DNA of 47,839 nucleotides from JACCTH01 sp050741915 (GTDB lineage: Bacteria > Actinomycetota > Acidimicrobiia > Spongiisociales > ZC4RG35). Shown in pieces: positions 8,396 to 16,493 of this stretch. Numbering within the stretch: the stretch's first letter is position 1; each line of letters begins with the position of its first letter. The notes below the pieces were generated by a model. That model did no database searches, had not been told where the DNA came from, and worked only from the letters and a program-made list of their open reading frames with translations. The stretch lies in the NCBI GenBank assembly GCA_050741915.1, contig JBOGEX010000036.1, positions 1 to 47,839 of the forward strand. The letters are read 5' to 3'. The position numbers were made by a program, and so were the translations under genes.

Positions 8396-9078
8396 GAGCT
8401 TCGCTCCGGGACCGCGGTGGCGAGGGCGGCCGCGACGAGCGCCGCCGCCGTCACCTGCCAGGCGGTCGGAAGCCAGACAACGGCGGCAGCGGTCGTGACG
8501 AGGGCCAGTCCGGCCGCCAGCCAGCGCCGCCAGCCGCGAATGATGGCGGCGGCCAATCCGAGGAACACGAGAGGGATAACTGCTTCGAGCCCGTAACGGG
8601 CGGGATCGAGCTGGGACCCCAAAGTCGCGCCGAGGAAGGTCGTGATGACCCAGAACGAGTAGAGGGTGACGTCGGACGCGGTCTTATAGGCGACGAGGTC
8701 GGGAACAGCTTTCTCGGCGGCGGCGACCGTCAACCCGTAGGACTCGTCCACCAGGATCCAAGCCAGATGCAATCTCCGCCAAACGCTCAGCGGACCGAAG
8801 AGATCAGAGAGGTGGATGGCCATCGGGACATGACGGAGAGCAAGGCCGGTGGTGGCGGCCAGCACCGGCCCAGCCCCGAACGGAATCAACCCCACCATCG
8901 CCAGCTGCGCCGACCCGGAGACGATGAGAAGCGAGGAGAGCGCCGCCATCACCGGGCTGAATCCGACGCGGGCGGCCAGAGCCCCATACACCAATCCGAA
9001 GACGATCAGCGGCGGAACCAACGGCAACGTATCGCGCAGGCCCTGTCGACGCGAGGAGATGGGAGCAACGATCGTCAT
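8392..9078 (-). CDS. azlC: AzlC family branched-chain amino acid exporter, large subunit
   Basis: A 228-residue integral membrane protein matching AzlC in length and in the conserved opening (LPLVPPLIVFGLVYGALA), the SGSAQLAMVGL segment, and LRHVPMAIHLSD. It forms a two-component exporter with AzlD, whose start codon overlaps this stop. No Lrp/AzlB-type regulator is adjacent. The start ATG at 9078 lies 88 bp from the end of argH, with a REP-like repeat between them. Confidence 0.88.
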   Translation of the reverse strand: MTIVAPISSRRQGLRDTLPLVPPLIVFGLVYGALAARVGFSPVMAALSSLLIVSGSAQLAMVGLIPFGAGPVLAATTGLALRHVPMAIHLSDLFGPLSVWRRLHLAWILVDESYGLTVAAAEKAVPDLVAYKTASDVTLYSFWVITTFLGATLGSQLDPARYGLEAVIPLVFLGLAAAIIRGWRRWLAAGLALVTTAAAVVWLPTAWQVTAAALVAAALATAVPERSS

Positions 9079-9118
9079 CTATACACAACCGGCTATCCCA
9101 CGCTCGTATTGCGCTGAT

Positions 9119-9166
9119 TTTCTGTCTCTCCCCCCGCAGGGGGAGTACCGGCGTAGCCGGGGGGGG
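9119..9166. repeat. REP-like palindromic repeat, copy B
   Basis: A compact version of the dispersed family: TCTCTCCCCCCGCAGGGGG, then AGTACCGGCGTAGCCGG, then a run of G. The CCCCC-GCA-GGGGG and CCGG-CGTA-GCCGG parts can each form a hairpin. It ends exactly at the argH stop codon, so it may act as a transcript 3' end or stabiliser for the arg operon (inference). Confidence 0.65.
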
Positions 9167-10474
9167 TTAGGGCGATCGACGGAGTTCGGCAATCTGCTGG
9201 TCGACGGAGAGCCCGGGGTTGTTCGGCTGCACCATCAAGTCAGGGGTTTCCAGTCCGACATCCTCGAGATCCTCGGCGCGGACCTCCCCCAGCGTCCGGC
9301 CCTCTGTCAGGAGACGGGCCACGAGCTTCCCCACCATCGCGTGGGCGGTCCGAAATGTAATCCCCCGCCGCACCAGGTTCTCGGCGATGCCAAGCGCATC
9401 AGTCCAGCCCGAGGGTGGCGGCGGGTTGAAGGTCGCTGTAGCCACCATCTGCGCCAATGCACGACTGCTGGCCCCCAGGGTGTCGTCCAGCCAGAAGAGC
9501 GCCGGCTTGTCCTCCTGGAGATCGCGGTTGTACGAAAGCGGAAGACCCTTTTGCAGAGCCAGCAACGCTGTGAGATGGCCGATGGCACCCGCCGCCCTTC
9601 CCCGGACCAACTCCGCCACGTCCGGATTCTTCTTCTGAGGGAGCGCCGAGGAACCAGTCGTGAAGTCGTCGGCAAACTGCACCCAACCGAACTCGCTCGT
9701 CGCCCAGATGACCAGTTCCTCGGCCAGCCTTGAGAGATGGACCATCGACTGAGCAGCGGCAAACCCGAACTCGGCGATCAGGTCCCGGCTGGCGACGGCG
9801 TCGAGGGCATTAGGGAACGGCTTCTCAAAAGAGAGGCTGCGAGCGGTTAGCCCGGGATCGAGGGGGAGGCTCGATCCTGCCGATGCCCCGGCCCCCAGCG
9901 GCGAAACGGAGAGCCTTCGTCTGAAGTCAGCCAGCCGGTCGAGGTCACGACGTATCGCCCAAGCGTGGGCGAGGAGATGATGACCCAGGGTCGACACCTG
10001 AGCGTGCTGAAGATGGGTGTAGGTAGGCACCGGGGTCGCCGCGTGCTTCTCGGCTTGCTCGACGAGGGCCCCGATCAATCCGGTCAAATCGGAGGTTCGA
10101 TCGCCCACCGCGGCTCGCAGGTAAAGACGGAGGTCAAGGGCGATCTGATCATTTCGGGAGCGCCCGGTATGGAGCTTCTCCCCTACCTCGCCAACAAGTT
10201 CGACCAACCGTCGCTCGACCGCGCTGTGCACGTCCTCGTCCGTATCGAGGAACTGGAACGAACCCCGTGCAGCCTCTTCGACTATCACTTGTAGACCCTT
10301 TTCCAGCGTCGCACCTTCGTCAGCGCTGATGACACCGACCTTGGTCAGCATCCCAACGTGTGCAATCGATCCTTCGATGTCGAAGCGGAGCAACCGTCGG
10401 TCGGCGTAATCGACAGTGAAAGTCCACATCTCCTGGTTCGGTGCCGACGAGAATCGTCCACCCCAAAGGGTCAC
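9167..10474 (-). CDS. argH: argininosuccinate lyase
   Basis: A 435-residue enzyme that splits argininosuccinate into arginine and fumarate, the last step of arginine synthesis. Family signatures visible: LWGGRF at residues 3-8, the HTGRSRNDQIALDLRLYLR block, YTHLQHAQ with the catalytic-region histidine, and the fumarase-superfamily loop GSSALPQKKNPD carrying the catalytic serine and substrate-binding lysine. It is somewhat short compared with the usual 460 or so residues, mainly at the C-terminus. It is last in the arg operon and separated from argG by a 76-bp gap containing a copy of the 51-bp repeat. The other gene junctions in this operon overlap. Confidence 0.95.
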   Translation of the reverse strand: MTLWGGRFSSAPNQEMWTFTVDYADRRLLRFDIEGSIAHVGMLTKVGVISADEGATLEKGLQVIVEEAARGSFQFLDTDEDVHSAVERRLVELVGEVGEKLHTGRSRNDQIALDLRLYLRAAVGDRTSDLTGLIGALVEQAEKHAATPVPTYTHLQHAQVSTLGHHLLAHAWAIRRDLDRLADFRRRLSVSPLGAGASAGSSLPLDPGLTARSLSFEKPFPNALDAVASRDLIAEFGFAAAQSMVHLSRLAEELVIWATSEFGWVQFADDFTTGSSALPQKKNPDVAELVRGRAAGAIGHLTALLALQKGLPLSYNRDLQEDKPALFWLDDTLGASSRALAQMVATATFNPPPPSGWTDALGIAENLVRRGITFRTAHAMVGKLVARLLTEGRTLGEVRAEDLEDVGLETPDLMVQPNNPGLSVDQQIAELRRSP

Positions 10475-10493
10475 GTTCGCCCTGGTTCTGCCC

Positions 10494-10544
10494 GTTCTGT
10501 GGGCCCCAGGCGTCGGTTTCGTGGTCTAGCAACCCTGGGTTCGC
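10494..10544 (+). repeat. 51-bp dispersed repeat, copy 1
   Basis: First of three copies of a 51-bp element (others at 41674-41724 and 45034-45084). Conserved arms are GTTCTGTGGGCC and CGTCGGTTTCG on one side and AACCCTGGGTTCGC on the other, around a variable 9-bp centre, here TGGTCTAGC. Read in the direction of the upstream gene argG, the element begins with GCGAACCCAGGGTT six bases after the argG stop codon. It is the only non-overlapping junction in the arg operon. Confidence 0.85.
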
Positions 10545-10550
10545 TTAGGT

Positions 10551-11753
10551 TCATTCGCCCGCACCGAGCCTCTCCTCGCCCCAGAGCCGGAGCCGGAGTG
10601 CGTTCAAGCGAATAAACCCGCCGGCGTCGGCCTTGTCGTAGACGTCGTCTTCTTCGAAGGTGGCGGTGGCTTGGTCGTAGAGGTCGTACTTCTCAGAGCG
10701 CCGGCCTTCGACGATGACGTTTCCTTTGTACAGCCGCAGGCGTGCCTCGCCGTTCACCCGCTTCTGAACCTCGTCCATGAAAGCCTGCAGAGCGCGCCTC
10801 TCGGGTGAGAACCAGAAGCCGTTATAGACCATCTCGGCATAGCGGGGGACCAACTCGTCGCGGAGATGGGTCACCTCCCGATCGAGGGTGATCGATTCGA
10901 CTGCCCGGTGAGCATGATGGAGAAGCGTCCCCCCGGGGGTCTCGTAGACACCTCTGCTCTTCATCCCCACGAAGCGGTTCTCGACGATGTCCACCCTCCC
11001 GATCCCGTGCTTTCCGGCGAGACGATTGGCCTCGGTCAGGAGTTCCACCGGAGAGAGCCTGTGGCCGTTGACTGCTACCGGATCGCCAGCCTCGAAGGAA
11101 ACGGTCACGACCTCGCCCTCATCAGGGGCCGCCTCGGGATCGACGGTCAGTTTGAACATTCCCGCCGGTGGGCTCGACCAGGGGTCCTCGAGAACGCCGC
11201 CCTCGTAGGAAATGTGGAGGAGGTTGGCGTCGATCGAAAAGGGCTTCTCGGCGGTGACCGACACCGGGATTCCGCGGGAGGCGGCGTAGGAGACCAGGTC
11301 GGCGCGGCCTCGCAACTTCCACTCCCGCCAGGGAGCAATGACACGGATGTCGGGGTCGAGGGCAAAAGCGGATAGTTCGAAGCGCACCTGGTCGTTCCCC
11401 TTCCCGGTGGCGCCGTGGGCAATGGCGTCAGCGCCCATAGCCTTGACGGTGCGCATCATCCCACGGGTGATGATTGGGCGGGCCAGGGAAGTGCCGAGCA
11501 GGTAGTACCACTCGTAAACCGCGCTCGCCCGGATAGCCGGGAACACGGCGTCGCGCACGAACTCTTCCCGGAGATCCTCGACCACCGCCTCGGAAGCTCC
11601 GGTGGCCAAAGCTTTCTGGCGCGCCTCTTCGACTTCTTCTCCCTGGCCGACGTCGGCTGTGTAGCAGATGACCTCTGCCCCCTTCTCTTCGATCAGCCAG
11701 GCCAGGATCACCGAAGTGTCAAGACCGCCTGAATAGGCGAGAACCACTCTCAA
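10551..11753 (-). CDS. argG: argininosuccinate synthase
   Basis: A 400-residue ATP-dependent enzyme joining citrulline and aspartate. The N-type ATP pyrophosphatase loop AYSGGLDTSV is at residues 6-15, and conserved segments AHGATGKGNDQVRFEL and APWREW follow. Length matches the family. The ATG at 11753 overlaps the argR stop codon (ATGA), showing coupling. The stop is followed six bases later by the 51-bp repeat, which separates this gene from argH. Confidence 0.96.
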   Translation of the reverse strand: MRVVLAYSGGLDTSVILAWLIEEKGAEVICYTADVGQGEEVEEARQKALATGASEAVVEDLREEFVRDAVFPAIRASAVYEWYYLLGTSLARPIITRGMMRTVKAMGADAIAHGATGKGNDQVRFELSAFALDPDIRVIAPWREWKLRGRADLVSYAASRGIPVSVTAEKPFSIDANLLHISYEGGVLEDPWSSPPAGMFKLTVDPEAAPDEGEVVTVSFEAGDPVAVNGHRLSPVELLTEANRLAGKHGIGRVDIVENRFVGMKSRGVYETPGGTLLHHAHRAVESITLDREVTHLRDELVPRYAEMVYNGFWFSPERRALQAFMDEVQKRVNGEARLRLYKGNVIVEGRRSEKYDLYDQATATFEEDDVYDKADAGGFIRLNALRLRLWGEERLGAGE

Positions 11754-12190
11754 CCGGCTCCTCCCATCGTTTCCAGTTGGGACTGAAGGGCAGCTCCCCC
11801 ATCGACGGCCGCGGTCACGATGAGAAGGGTATCGTCCCCCGCCACGGTTCCGAGGACGCCTTCGAAGTCGAAGGCGTCGATAGCTGCCGCCACCACCTGG
11901 GCCGCTCCGGGAGGAGTCTTCATCACCACCAGGTTGGCCGACGAAGCGATGCTTTCCACATACTCGGAGATGGTCCGGGCCAAATCGCGGTCGTCGAGAG
12001 GACTGCGACGAAACCCGTAGTGATCCCCGTTCTTTCGCACTCCCATTGCCCCCAGGTCGCGGGAGACGGTGGCCTGCGTAACCGCGAAGCCCTGGCTGTT
12101 GAGGTCGTCGACCAACTGCGCCTGGCTCCGAATAGAAGCAGCTTCGATCATCCTTCGGATCGCCCGGCGGCGGGCAGCAGTGTCAGGCAC
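11750..12190 (-). CDS. argR: arginine repressor ArgR
   Basis: A 146-residue ArgR/AhrC-type regulator. The N-terminal winged helix-turn-helix contains IRSQAQLVDDLNSQGFAVTQATVSRDL, the recognition-helix signature of the family. The C-terminal oligomerisation and arginine-binding domain has the conserved PPGAAQVVAAAID and VLGTVAGDDTLLI motifs with the paired aspartates that contact arginine. Hexameric ArgR with bound arginine represses arginine synthesis genes. A GTG at 12190 overlapping the argD stop by 8 bp is chosen; a TTG at 12199 is possible. It lies in the operon it presumably controls. Its usual actinobacterial neighbour argF is missing between it and argD. Confidence 0.93.
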   Translation of the reverse strand: MPDTAARRRAIRRMIEAASIRSQAQLVDDLNSQGFAVTQATVSRDLGAMGVRKNGDHYGFRRSPLDDRDLARTISEYVESIASSANLVVMKTPPGAAQVVAAAIDAFDFEGVLGTVAGDDTLLIVTAAVDGGAALQSQLETMGGAG

Positions 12191-13373
12191 GCAAAGCAAC
12201 CGCCGGGATCATCGCCTTGGTCAGCAGATCGAGGGCGAGCTCGACCTCGTCGGCACTGACCGTCAGAGGAGGGGTCAACCGAATGGCATCCGGTCGGACA
12301 GCGTTGACGATCAAGCCGTCGCCCAGTGCTCGGGCGGTGACTTCGCTGGCAGCTTCCTCCTCGAGCACAGCTGCCAGCAGCAATCCTCGACCTCGAACAT
12401 GCTTAACCCCTTTAATTTGTTGCAATCCCTCGATGAGCTGAGTTGACCGCCTCCGACAATTGGCGAGGACGTCGCGCCGCTCGATTTCGTCGATCACAGC
12501 CAGCGCGGCAGCACAGACGACCGGGCCCCCGCCGAAGGTGGTGCCGTGGTCACCAGGTCGGAATGCTTGGGCCACCGTCTCACGGGCGAGGCAGGCACCG
12601 ATGGGTAGTCCGTTGGCCAGGGCCTTGGCCGAGGTGGCGATGTCGGGTTCGATGCCCCGGTCCTGCCATGAGTACCACTGGCCGGTGCGTCCCAGGCCGG
12701 CCTGGATGTCGTCGATGATGAGGAGGGCACCCCGCTCGTCGCAAAGCGCCCGCACCTCCTGGAGATAGCTGTCTGTCATGGGGAAGACGCCGCCTTCCGC
12801 CTGCACGGTCTCGAGCATCACCGCCGCCGTCGTGCCATCAACCTCGGCAGCGAGCGCCGCGATGTCTCCCGCCGCCACCTGGCTGAACCCAATCGGCAAC
12901 GGGGCGAAGGTGGCTTGCTTCTGCGGTTGACCCGTGGCTGCCAGCGTCGCCAGCGTGCGGCCATGGAACGAATCGAGAAGGGACACCACCTGGTAACGCT
13001 CCGCTCCCCCGACGTTCTGGCCGTAGCGACGGGCGAGCTTGATCGCCGCTTCGTTGGCGGTGGCGCCATCGTTGGAAAAGAACACCCGGTCCAGCCCTGA
13101 TAGTCTCCCAAGCCTGTCGGCGAGTTGGGCCATCGGTTCGCTGCCGAAAAGGTTGGAGACATGCTCGAGCGTCTCCATCTGCTGGGCAACTGCCCGGGCG
13201 ACCCTCGGGTTGGCATGGCCGACCGACACCACGGCGATACCGGCCAGAAAGTCGAGATATTTTCGACCCTGGTCGTCGTAGAGCCAGCATCCGTCGCCGC
13301 GGACAAAGATGACCTCGCTGCGGTGGTAGGTCTGCATCAGGCGATCGTCGATCAGTTCTCTTACCTTCGTCAT
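12183..13373 (-). CDS. argD: acetylornithine aminotransferase
   Basis: A 396-residue class III PLP aminotransferase that makes N-acetylornithine from the semialdehyde. Visible features: GRKYLDFLAGIAVVSVGHANP near the N-terminus, SNDGATANEAAIKLAR (PLP phosphate and substrate region), LLIIDDIQAGLGRTGQWY with the PLP-binding aspartate, and SAKALANGLPIGA with the Schiff-base lysine. LIIDDIQAG replaces the commoner IxDEVQTG. The context in an arg operon supports ArgD rather than another omega-aminotransferase. The ATG overlaps the argB stop by 4 bp. Confidence 0.94.
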   Translation of the reverse strand: MTKVRELIDDRLMQTYHRSEVIFVRGDGCWLYDDQGRKYLDFLAGIAVVSVGHANPRVARAVAQQMETLEHVSNLFGSEPMAQLADRLGRLSGLDRVFFSNDGATANEAAIKLARRYGQNVGGAERYQVVSLLDSFHGRTLATLAATGQPQKQATFAPLPIGFSQVAAGDIAALAAEVDGTTAAVMLETVQAEGGVFPMTDSYLQEVRALCDERGALLIIDDIQAGLGRTGQWYSWQDRGIEPDIATSAKALANGLPIGACLARETVAQAFRPGDHGTTFGGGPVVCAAALAVIDEIERRDVLANCRRRSTQLIEGLQQIKGVKHVRGRGLLLAAVLEEEAASEVTARALGDGLIVNAVRPDAIRLTPPLTVSADEVELALDLLTKAMIPAVALRA

Positions 13374-14263
13374 GGCACCACCATCGTCCCAATGCCCTCC
13401 GGCGTGAAGATCTCGAGGAGGAGGGCGTGTTGAACACGGCCGTCGAGAATGTGAGCCTGCGCCACTCCCCCCGCCAGCGCCCGTTGGCAGGACTCGAGCT
13501 TGGGTCGCATGCCGCCTGTGATCTCCTCGTGGCCAACCAACTCCGCCAGCTCATCAAGGCCCATCTTCGAGACCACCGAGTCCGAATCGTCGCGGCGCCG
13601 GCGAACCCCTTCGATATCTGTCAGGTACACCAGCTTCTGAGCCTTGAGGGCGATCGCCAGCGCCGCGGCGGCGGTGTCAGCGTTGAGGTTGTAGGTCTCA
13701 CCTCCAGGGCCCCCGGCAATCGGGGCGATCACCGGCACCATCCCCGCTTCGAGCAGGTCGACGAGGAGGTCAGTGCGGATGTGATCGACTTCTCCCACTA
13801 GACCCAGCTCCGGATTCAGCTGGCGGGCGCTCATCATGGCTCCATCCAGGCCGGTGAGACCGACAGCCGGACATCCATGCGAGTTGAGCAGGCGAACGAT
13901 GTGCGGGTTGATGTCTCCCGCCAAGACCCGCTGCACCACGGCCACGGTTTCCGGTCCACTCACCCGCAGCCCGTTGACAAATCTGGGCTCGATACCGGCC
14001 GTGGTCATGGCCGCCGAGATCTGGGGACCGCCTCCGTGGACGATCACGGCTCTGATCCCCACCATCGCCAGCAGGGTCACGTCTCCGGCAAAACTTTCGT
14101 GCAACGAAGGATCATCCATCGCGGCCCCGCCGTACTTGACGACGACGGTCTTCCCGCGAAATGCCCTGATGTAAGGAAGTGCTTCCATCAGGATCCTGGC
14201 CTTGCCCATCGAATTGGCGATGCGGCCCTTGGTCGGGTTGGGACTCGAGTGACCCGTGGTCAC
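13370..14263 (-). CDS. argB: acetylglutamate kinase
   Basis: A 297-residue amino acid kinase that phosphorylates N-acetylglutamate, the usual point of arginine feedback. Signatures are VVVKYGGAAM with the catalytic lysine, VIVHGGGPQI (glycine-rich acetylglutamate loop), and YNLNADTAAAALAIALKAQKLVYLTDIEGV near the ATP site. The GTG at 14263 overlaps the argJ stop (GTGA). An internal ATG at 14209 would give the N-terminus MGKARILMEALPYI seen in many homologues and is a serious alternative. Confidence 0.94.
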   Translation of the reverse strand: MTTGHSSPNPTKGRIANSMGKARILMEALPYIRAFRGKTVVVKYGGAAMDDPSLHESFAGDVTLLAMVGIRAVIVHGGGPQISAAMTTAGIEPRFVNGLRVSGPETVAVVQRVLAGDINPHIVRLLNSHGCPAVGLTGLDGAMMSARQLNPELGLVGEVDHIRTDLLVDLLEAGMVPVIAPIAGGPGGETYNLNADTAAAALAIALKAQKLVYLTDIEGVRRRRDDSDSVVSKMGLDELAELVGHEEITGGMRPKLESCQRALAGGVAQAHILDGRVQHALLLEIFTPEGIGTMVVP

Positions 14264-15399
14264 GATCGCTCTCCGTTGAACTGCACGTACTCTGGCGTGA
14301 GATCGGTCGTGACGACTTCGGCCCGTCCGGTCCCGGTTCCAAGATCGACCTGAACGGCGAAGTCGCCGGCGAGAAGGCCATCGAGCTTAAAGTCGACCAC
14401 CGGCTCACCGCTTTCGAAGACGGGAACCGATTGGTAAGAGATCGAAACGGAGGCGATGTCGACCGGGCAGGTCCCCACCGCGGCGAGAATGCGCCCCCAG
14501 TTGGGGTCGGCTCCATAGAAGGACGCTCGAACCAACGACGAGTCCGAGATCGCCCTTCCTACCTGGCGAGCCGCAAGGTCGTCCTCTGCTCCGCCAACCA
14601 GGATGCGCACGGTCTTGGTAGCCCCTTCGGCATCGGCGGCCATGTCGATGGCGAGGGCTGAGCACGCCTTGGCGACCGCTTCGCCCAAGTCAGAGGGGGC
14701 CACCCTGCCCGCCCGGCCGGAGGCGAGGAAGACAACGGAATCGTTGGTCGATTCACAGCCATCGACATTGAGTGAGTTGAAAGTAGTCGTGGCAGCGTCG
14801 ACGAGGATCCGCTGCAGGGTTTCGGCCTCGATGACAGCGTCGGTCGTGAGAACGCACAACATGGTGGCCATATCGGGGCGCAGCATCCCTGCCCCTTTGG
14901 CCATGCCCCCGACTGTGAATCCCTCGCCGTTGACAACCACGGTCTTGGCTCGGGAGTCCGTCGTGAGGATTGCCTCGGCAGCTTCCGCCCCCCCTTCCTT
15001 CGAGGCCGTCTGCACCAACGCGGGAACGGCGGAAACAACGGAGTCGATGTCGAGAAACGAACCGATGGGACCAGTCGACATCGCCAGCACCTCCTCCGGC
15101 GGAGAACCCAGGGCCGCTGCCAGTGCGGCCGTGGTGGTTTCGGCCGCTTTCCAGCCCCGATCACCGGTGGCGGCGTTGGCGCAACCGGAGTTGAGCAGGA
15201 TCGCTCGCGCTCTGCCTCGTGCCAGCCGTTGGCGAGACATCAGAACCGGAGCTGCCGCCGCCCGATTCTGAGTGAAGAGACCGGCGGCTGGGACTGACCC
15301 GTCTTCAGCAAAGACGACCGCCAGATCGAGGGAACCCGCAGCCTTGATACCGGCGTTGACTCCGGCCGCTCGAAAGCCCTCGGGGGCGGTGACACTCAT
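14260..15399 (-). CDS. argJ: ornithine acetyltransferase ArgJ (glutamate N-acetyltransferase)
   Basis: A 379-residue ArgJ proenzyme that recycles the acetyl group from acetylornithine to glutamate. The self-cleavage site lies in RPDMATMLCVLTTDA, where the threonine of ATM becomes the N-terminal nucleophile of the beta chain. The oxyanion-region motif is STGPIG rather than the commoner STGVIG. Other hallmarks are LLNSGCANAATG and YGADPNWGRI. The ATG at 15399 is chosen because it forms an ATGA overlap with argC, like the neighbouring junctions; an ATG at 15408 would add three residues. With a working ArgJ, a separate ArgA and ArgE are not needed. Confidence 0.94.
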   Translation of the reverse strand: MSVTAPEGFRAAGVNAGIKAAGSLDLAVVFAEDGSVPAAGLFTQNRAAAAPVLMSRQRLARGRARAILLNSGCANAATGDRGWKAAETTTAALAAALGSPPEEVLAMSTGPIGSFLDIDSVVSAVPALVQTASKEGGAEAAEAILTTDSRAKTVVVNGEGFTVGGMAKGAGMLRPDMATMLCVLTTDAVIEAETLQRILVDAATTTFNSLNVDGCESTNDSVVFLASGRAGRVAPSDLGEAVAKACSALAIDMAADAEGATKTVRILVGGAEDDLAARQVGRAISDSSLVRASFYGADPNWGRILAAVGTCPVDIASVSISYQSVPVFESGEPVVDFKLDGLLAGDFAVQVDLGTGTGRAEVVTTDLTPEYVQFNGERS

Positions 15400-16400
15400 G
15401 GCATCCATCCCGATCGAGGAAGTCCCTCCCGTTCGTCGTAGGACACCATCAAGTTCGCCGCCTGCACCGCCTGACCGGCGGCTCCCTTCAGGAGATTGTC
15501 AATTGCGCATTGGGCGATCACCGAGTTCTGCCTGTGATCGACCACCGCTGAAACCAACGCCTTGTTGGAACCGACCGTCCACCGGGTTTGCGGGGGTCGA
15601 TCGATGACTTCGACGAAGGCTGACTCTCTGTAAGCCTGGGCCAGAGTGTCGGTGGGGTCGCCCGCCCCGGTCAACGGGGCGGTGACCGTGGCGAGGAGAC
15701 CGCGGGGCATGGGGACCAGGTGAGGGGTGAATGTGACAGTCGACCTCCCGCCCGACAGATGATCGAGGCCCATCTCGATCTCGGGGCGATGGCGGTGGGT
15801 GCCAATCGCGTACGCCCGCACTCCATCGGCCACTTCTCCAAAAAGAAACTCCTCGGCCAAACTCCGACCAGCTCCCGTGACCCCGGACAAACAGTCGGCG
15901 ACGATTCCTCCCGGCTCGATGACCCTCCGGGCGAGGAGGGGCCCTACTGCGAGCAGGACGGCGGTGGGATAACAACCGGGGCTGGCCACGGCACCGGCCC
16001 CTTTGACATCGAAGAGCTCAGGAAGCCCGTACCGCCACTCACTCAGCTCCTCGGGAAAGGGGTGGTCGGACCCGTAGGCCTCGCGGTAACGATCCTGCGA
16101 ATCCAGACGGAAGTCCGATCCGAGATCGACAACCTTGGTTCCCCTTGCTCGCAGCTCGCGTCCCAGAGCAGCGGAGGAACCGTGGGGAAGGGCGAGAAAT
16201 GCGAATTCGATCTCGGGGACCAGGTCGTTCGTGTGGAGGGGTCGGTCACCTTTCTCAAGGTGGGGGTGGACGTCTGACAGCACCCCGCCGGCGTGGCTGT
16301 GCGCACCGAGGTGGACGAGGTCAAAGCCCCCGTGGGAATCGAGCAGGCGCACGAGCTCGCCGCCGGCATAACCGCTGGCCCCGAAGATGGCCGTTCTCAT
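15396..16400 (-). CDS. argC: N-acetyl-gamma-glutamyl-phosphate reductase
   Basis: A 334-residue NADPH-dependent reductase and the first gene of the arg operon. The Rossmann motif GASGYAGGELVRLL follows the start, the catalytic cysteine lies in ASPGCYPTA, and a conserved histidine in GTHRHRPEI. The ATG at 16400 is preferred: AGAG sits eight bases upstream, whereas the ATG at 16406 leaves only about two bases of spacing, and the one at 16424 lies inside the 24-bp palindrome that probably carries the operator. It is followed by argJ, argB, argD, argR, argG and argH, all on the minus strand. Confidence 0.94.
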   Translation of the reverse strand: MRTAIFGASGYAGGELVRLLDSHGGFDLVHLGAHSHAGGVLSDVHPHLEKGDRPLHTNDLVPEIEFAFLALPHGSSAALGRELRARGTKVVDLGSDFRLDSQDRYREAYGSDHPFPEELSEWRYGLPELFDVKGAGAVASPGCYPTAVLLAVGPLLARRVIEPGGIVADCLSGVTGAGRSLAEEFLFGEVADGVRAYAIGTHRHRPEIEMGLDHLSGGRSTVTFTPHLVPMPRGLLATVTAPLTGAGDPTDTLAQAYRESAFVEVIDRPPQTRWTVGSNKALVSAVVDHRQNSVIAQCAIDNLLKGAAGQAVQAANLMVSYDEREGLPRSGWMP

Positions 16401-16412
16401 CGACATTTCTCT

Positions 16413-16436
16413 AATCATACGCATATGCGTATGATT
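16413..16436. promoter_or_regulatory. perfect 24-bp palindrome before argC, candidate operator
   Basis: The 12-bp half-site AATCATACGCAT is followed directly by its exact reverse complement. It sits 13-36 bases upstream of the chosen argC start. A TATGAT hexamer within it could serve as a -10 on either strand, and TTCACA (about 16452-16457, minus strand) could be a poor -35. Position makes it the obvious operator of the arg operon, perhaps for ArgR. However, the half-sites do not match the classical TGAAT-N4-ATTCA ARG-box layout, so another regulator remains possible. Confidence 0.6.
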
Positions 16437-16448
16437 CCTCGGCTATTC

Positions 16449-16493
16449 TCTGTGAAGATCCTCGCGGCCCAGGCCCGCGCAAACCTTCACAGA
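16449..16493. terminator. hairpin between cca end and argC promoter
   Basis: TCTGTGAAG at 16449-16457 pairs perfectly with CTTCACAGA at 16485-16493, enclosing a GC-rich inner stem built on CGCGG and CCGCG. The 3' arm contains the cca stop codon. The place suits a transcript end for cca, which reads towards the arg operon on the same strand. There is no U-tract, so classic intrinsic termination is not assured. Confidence 0.4.

Noticed and set aside
16413..16436. Calling the palindrome a proven ARG box
   Set aside because: Half-site sequence and spacing do not fit the TGAAT-N4-ATTCA layout; only position supports ArgR.
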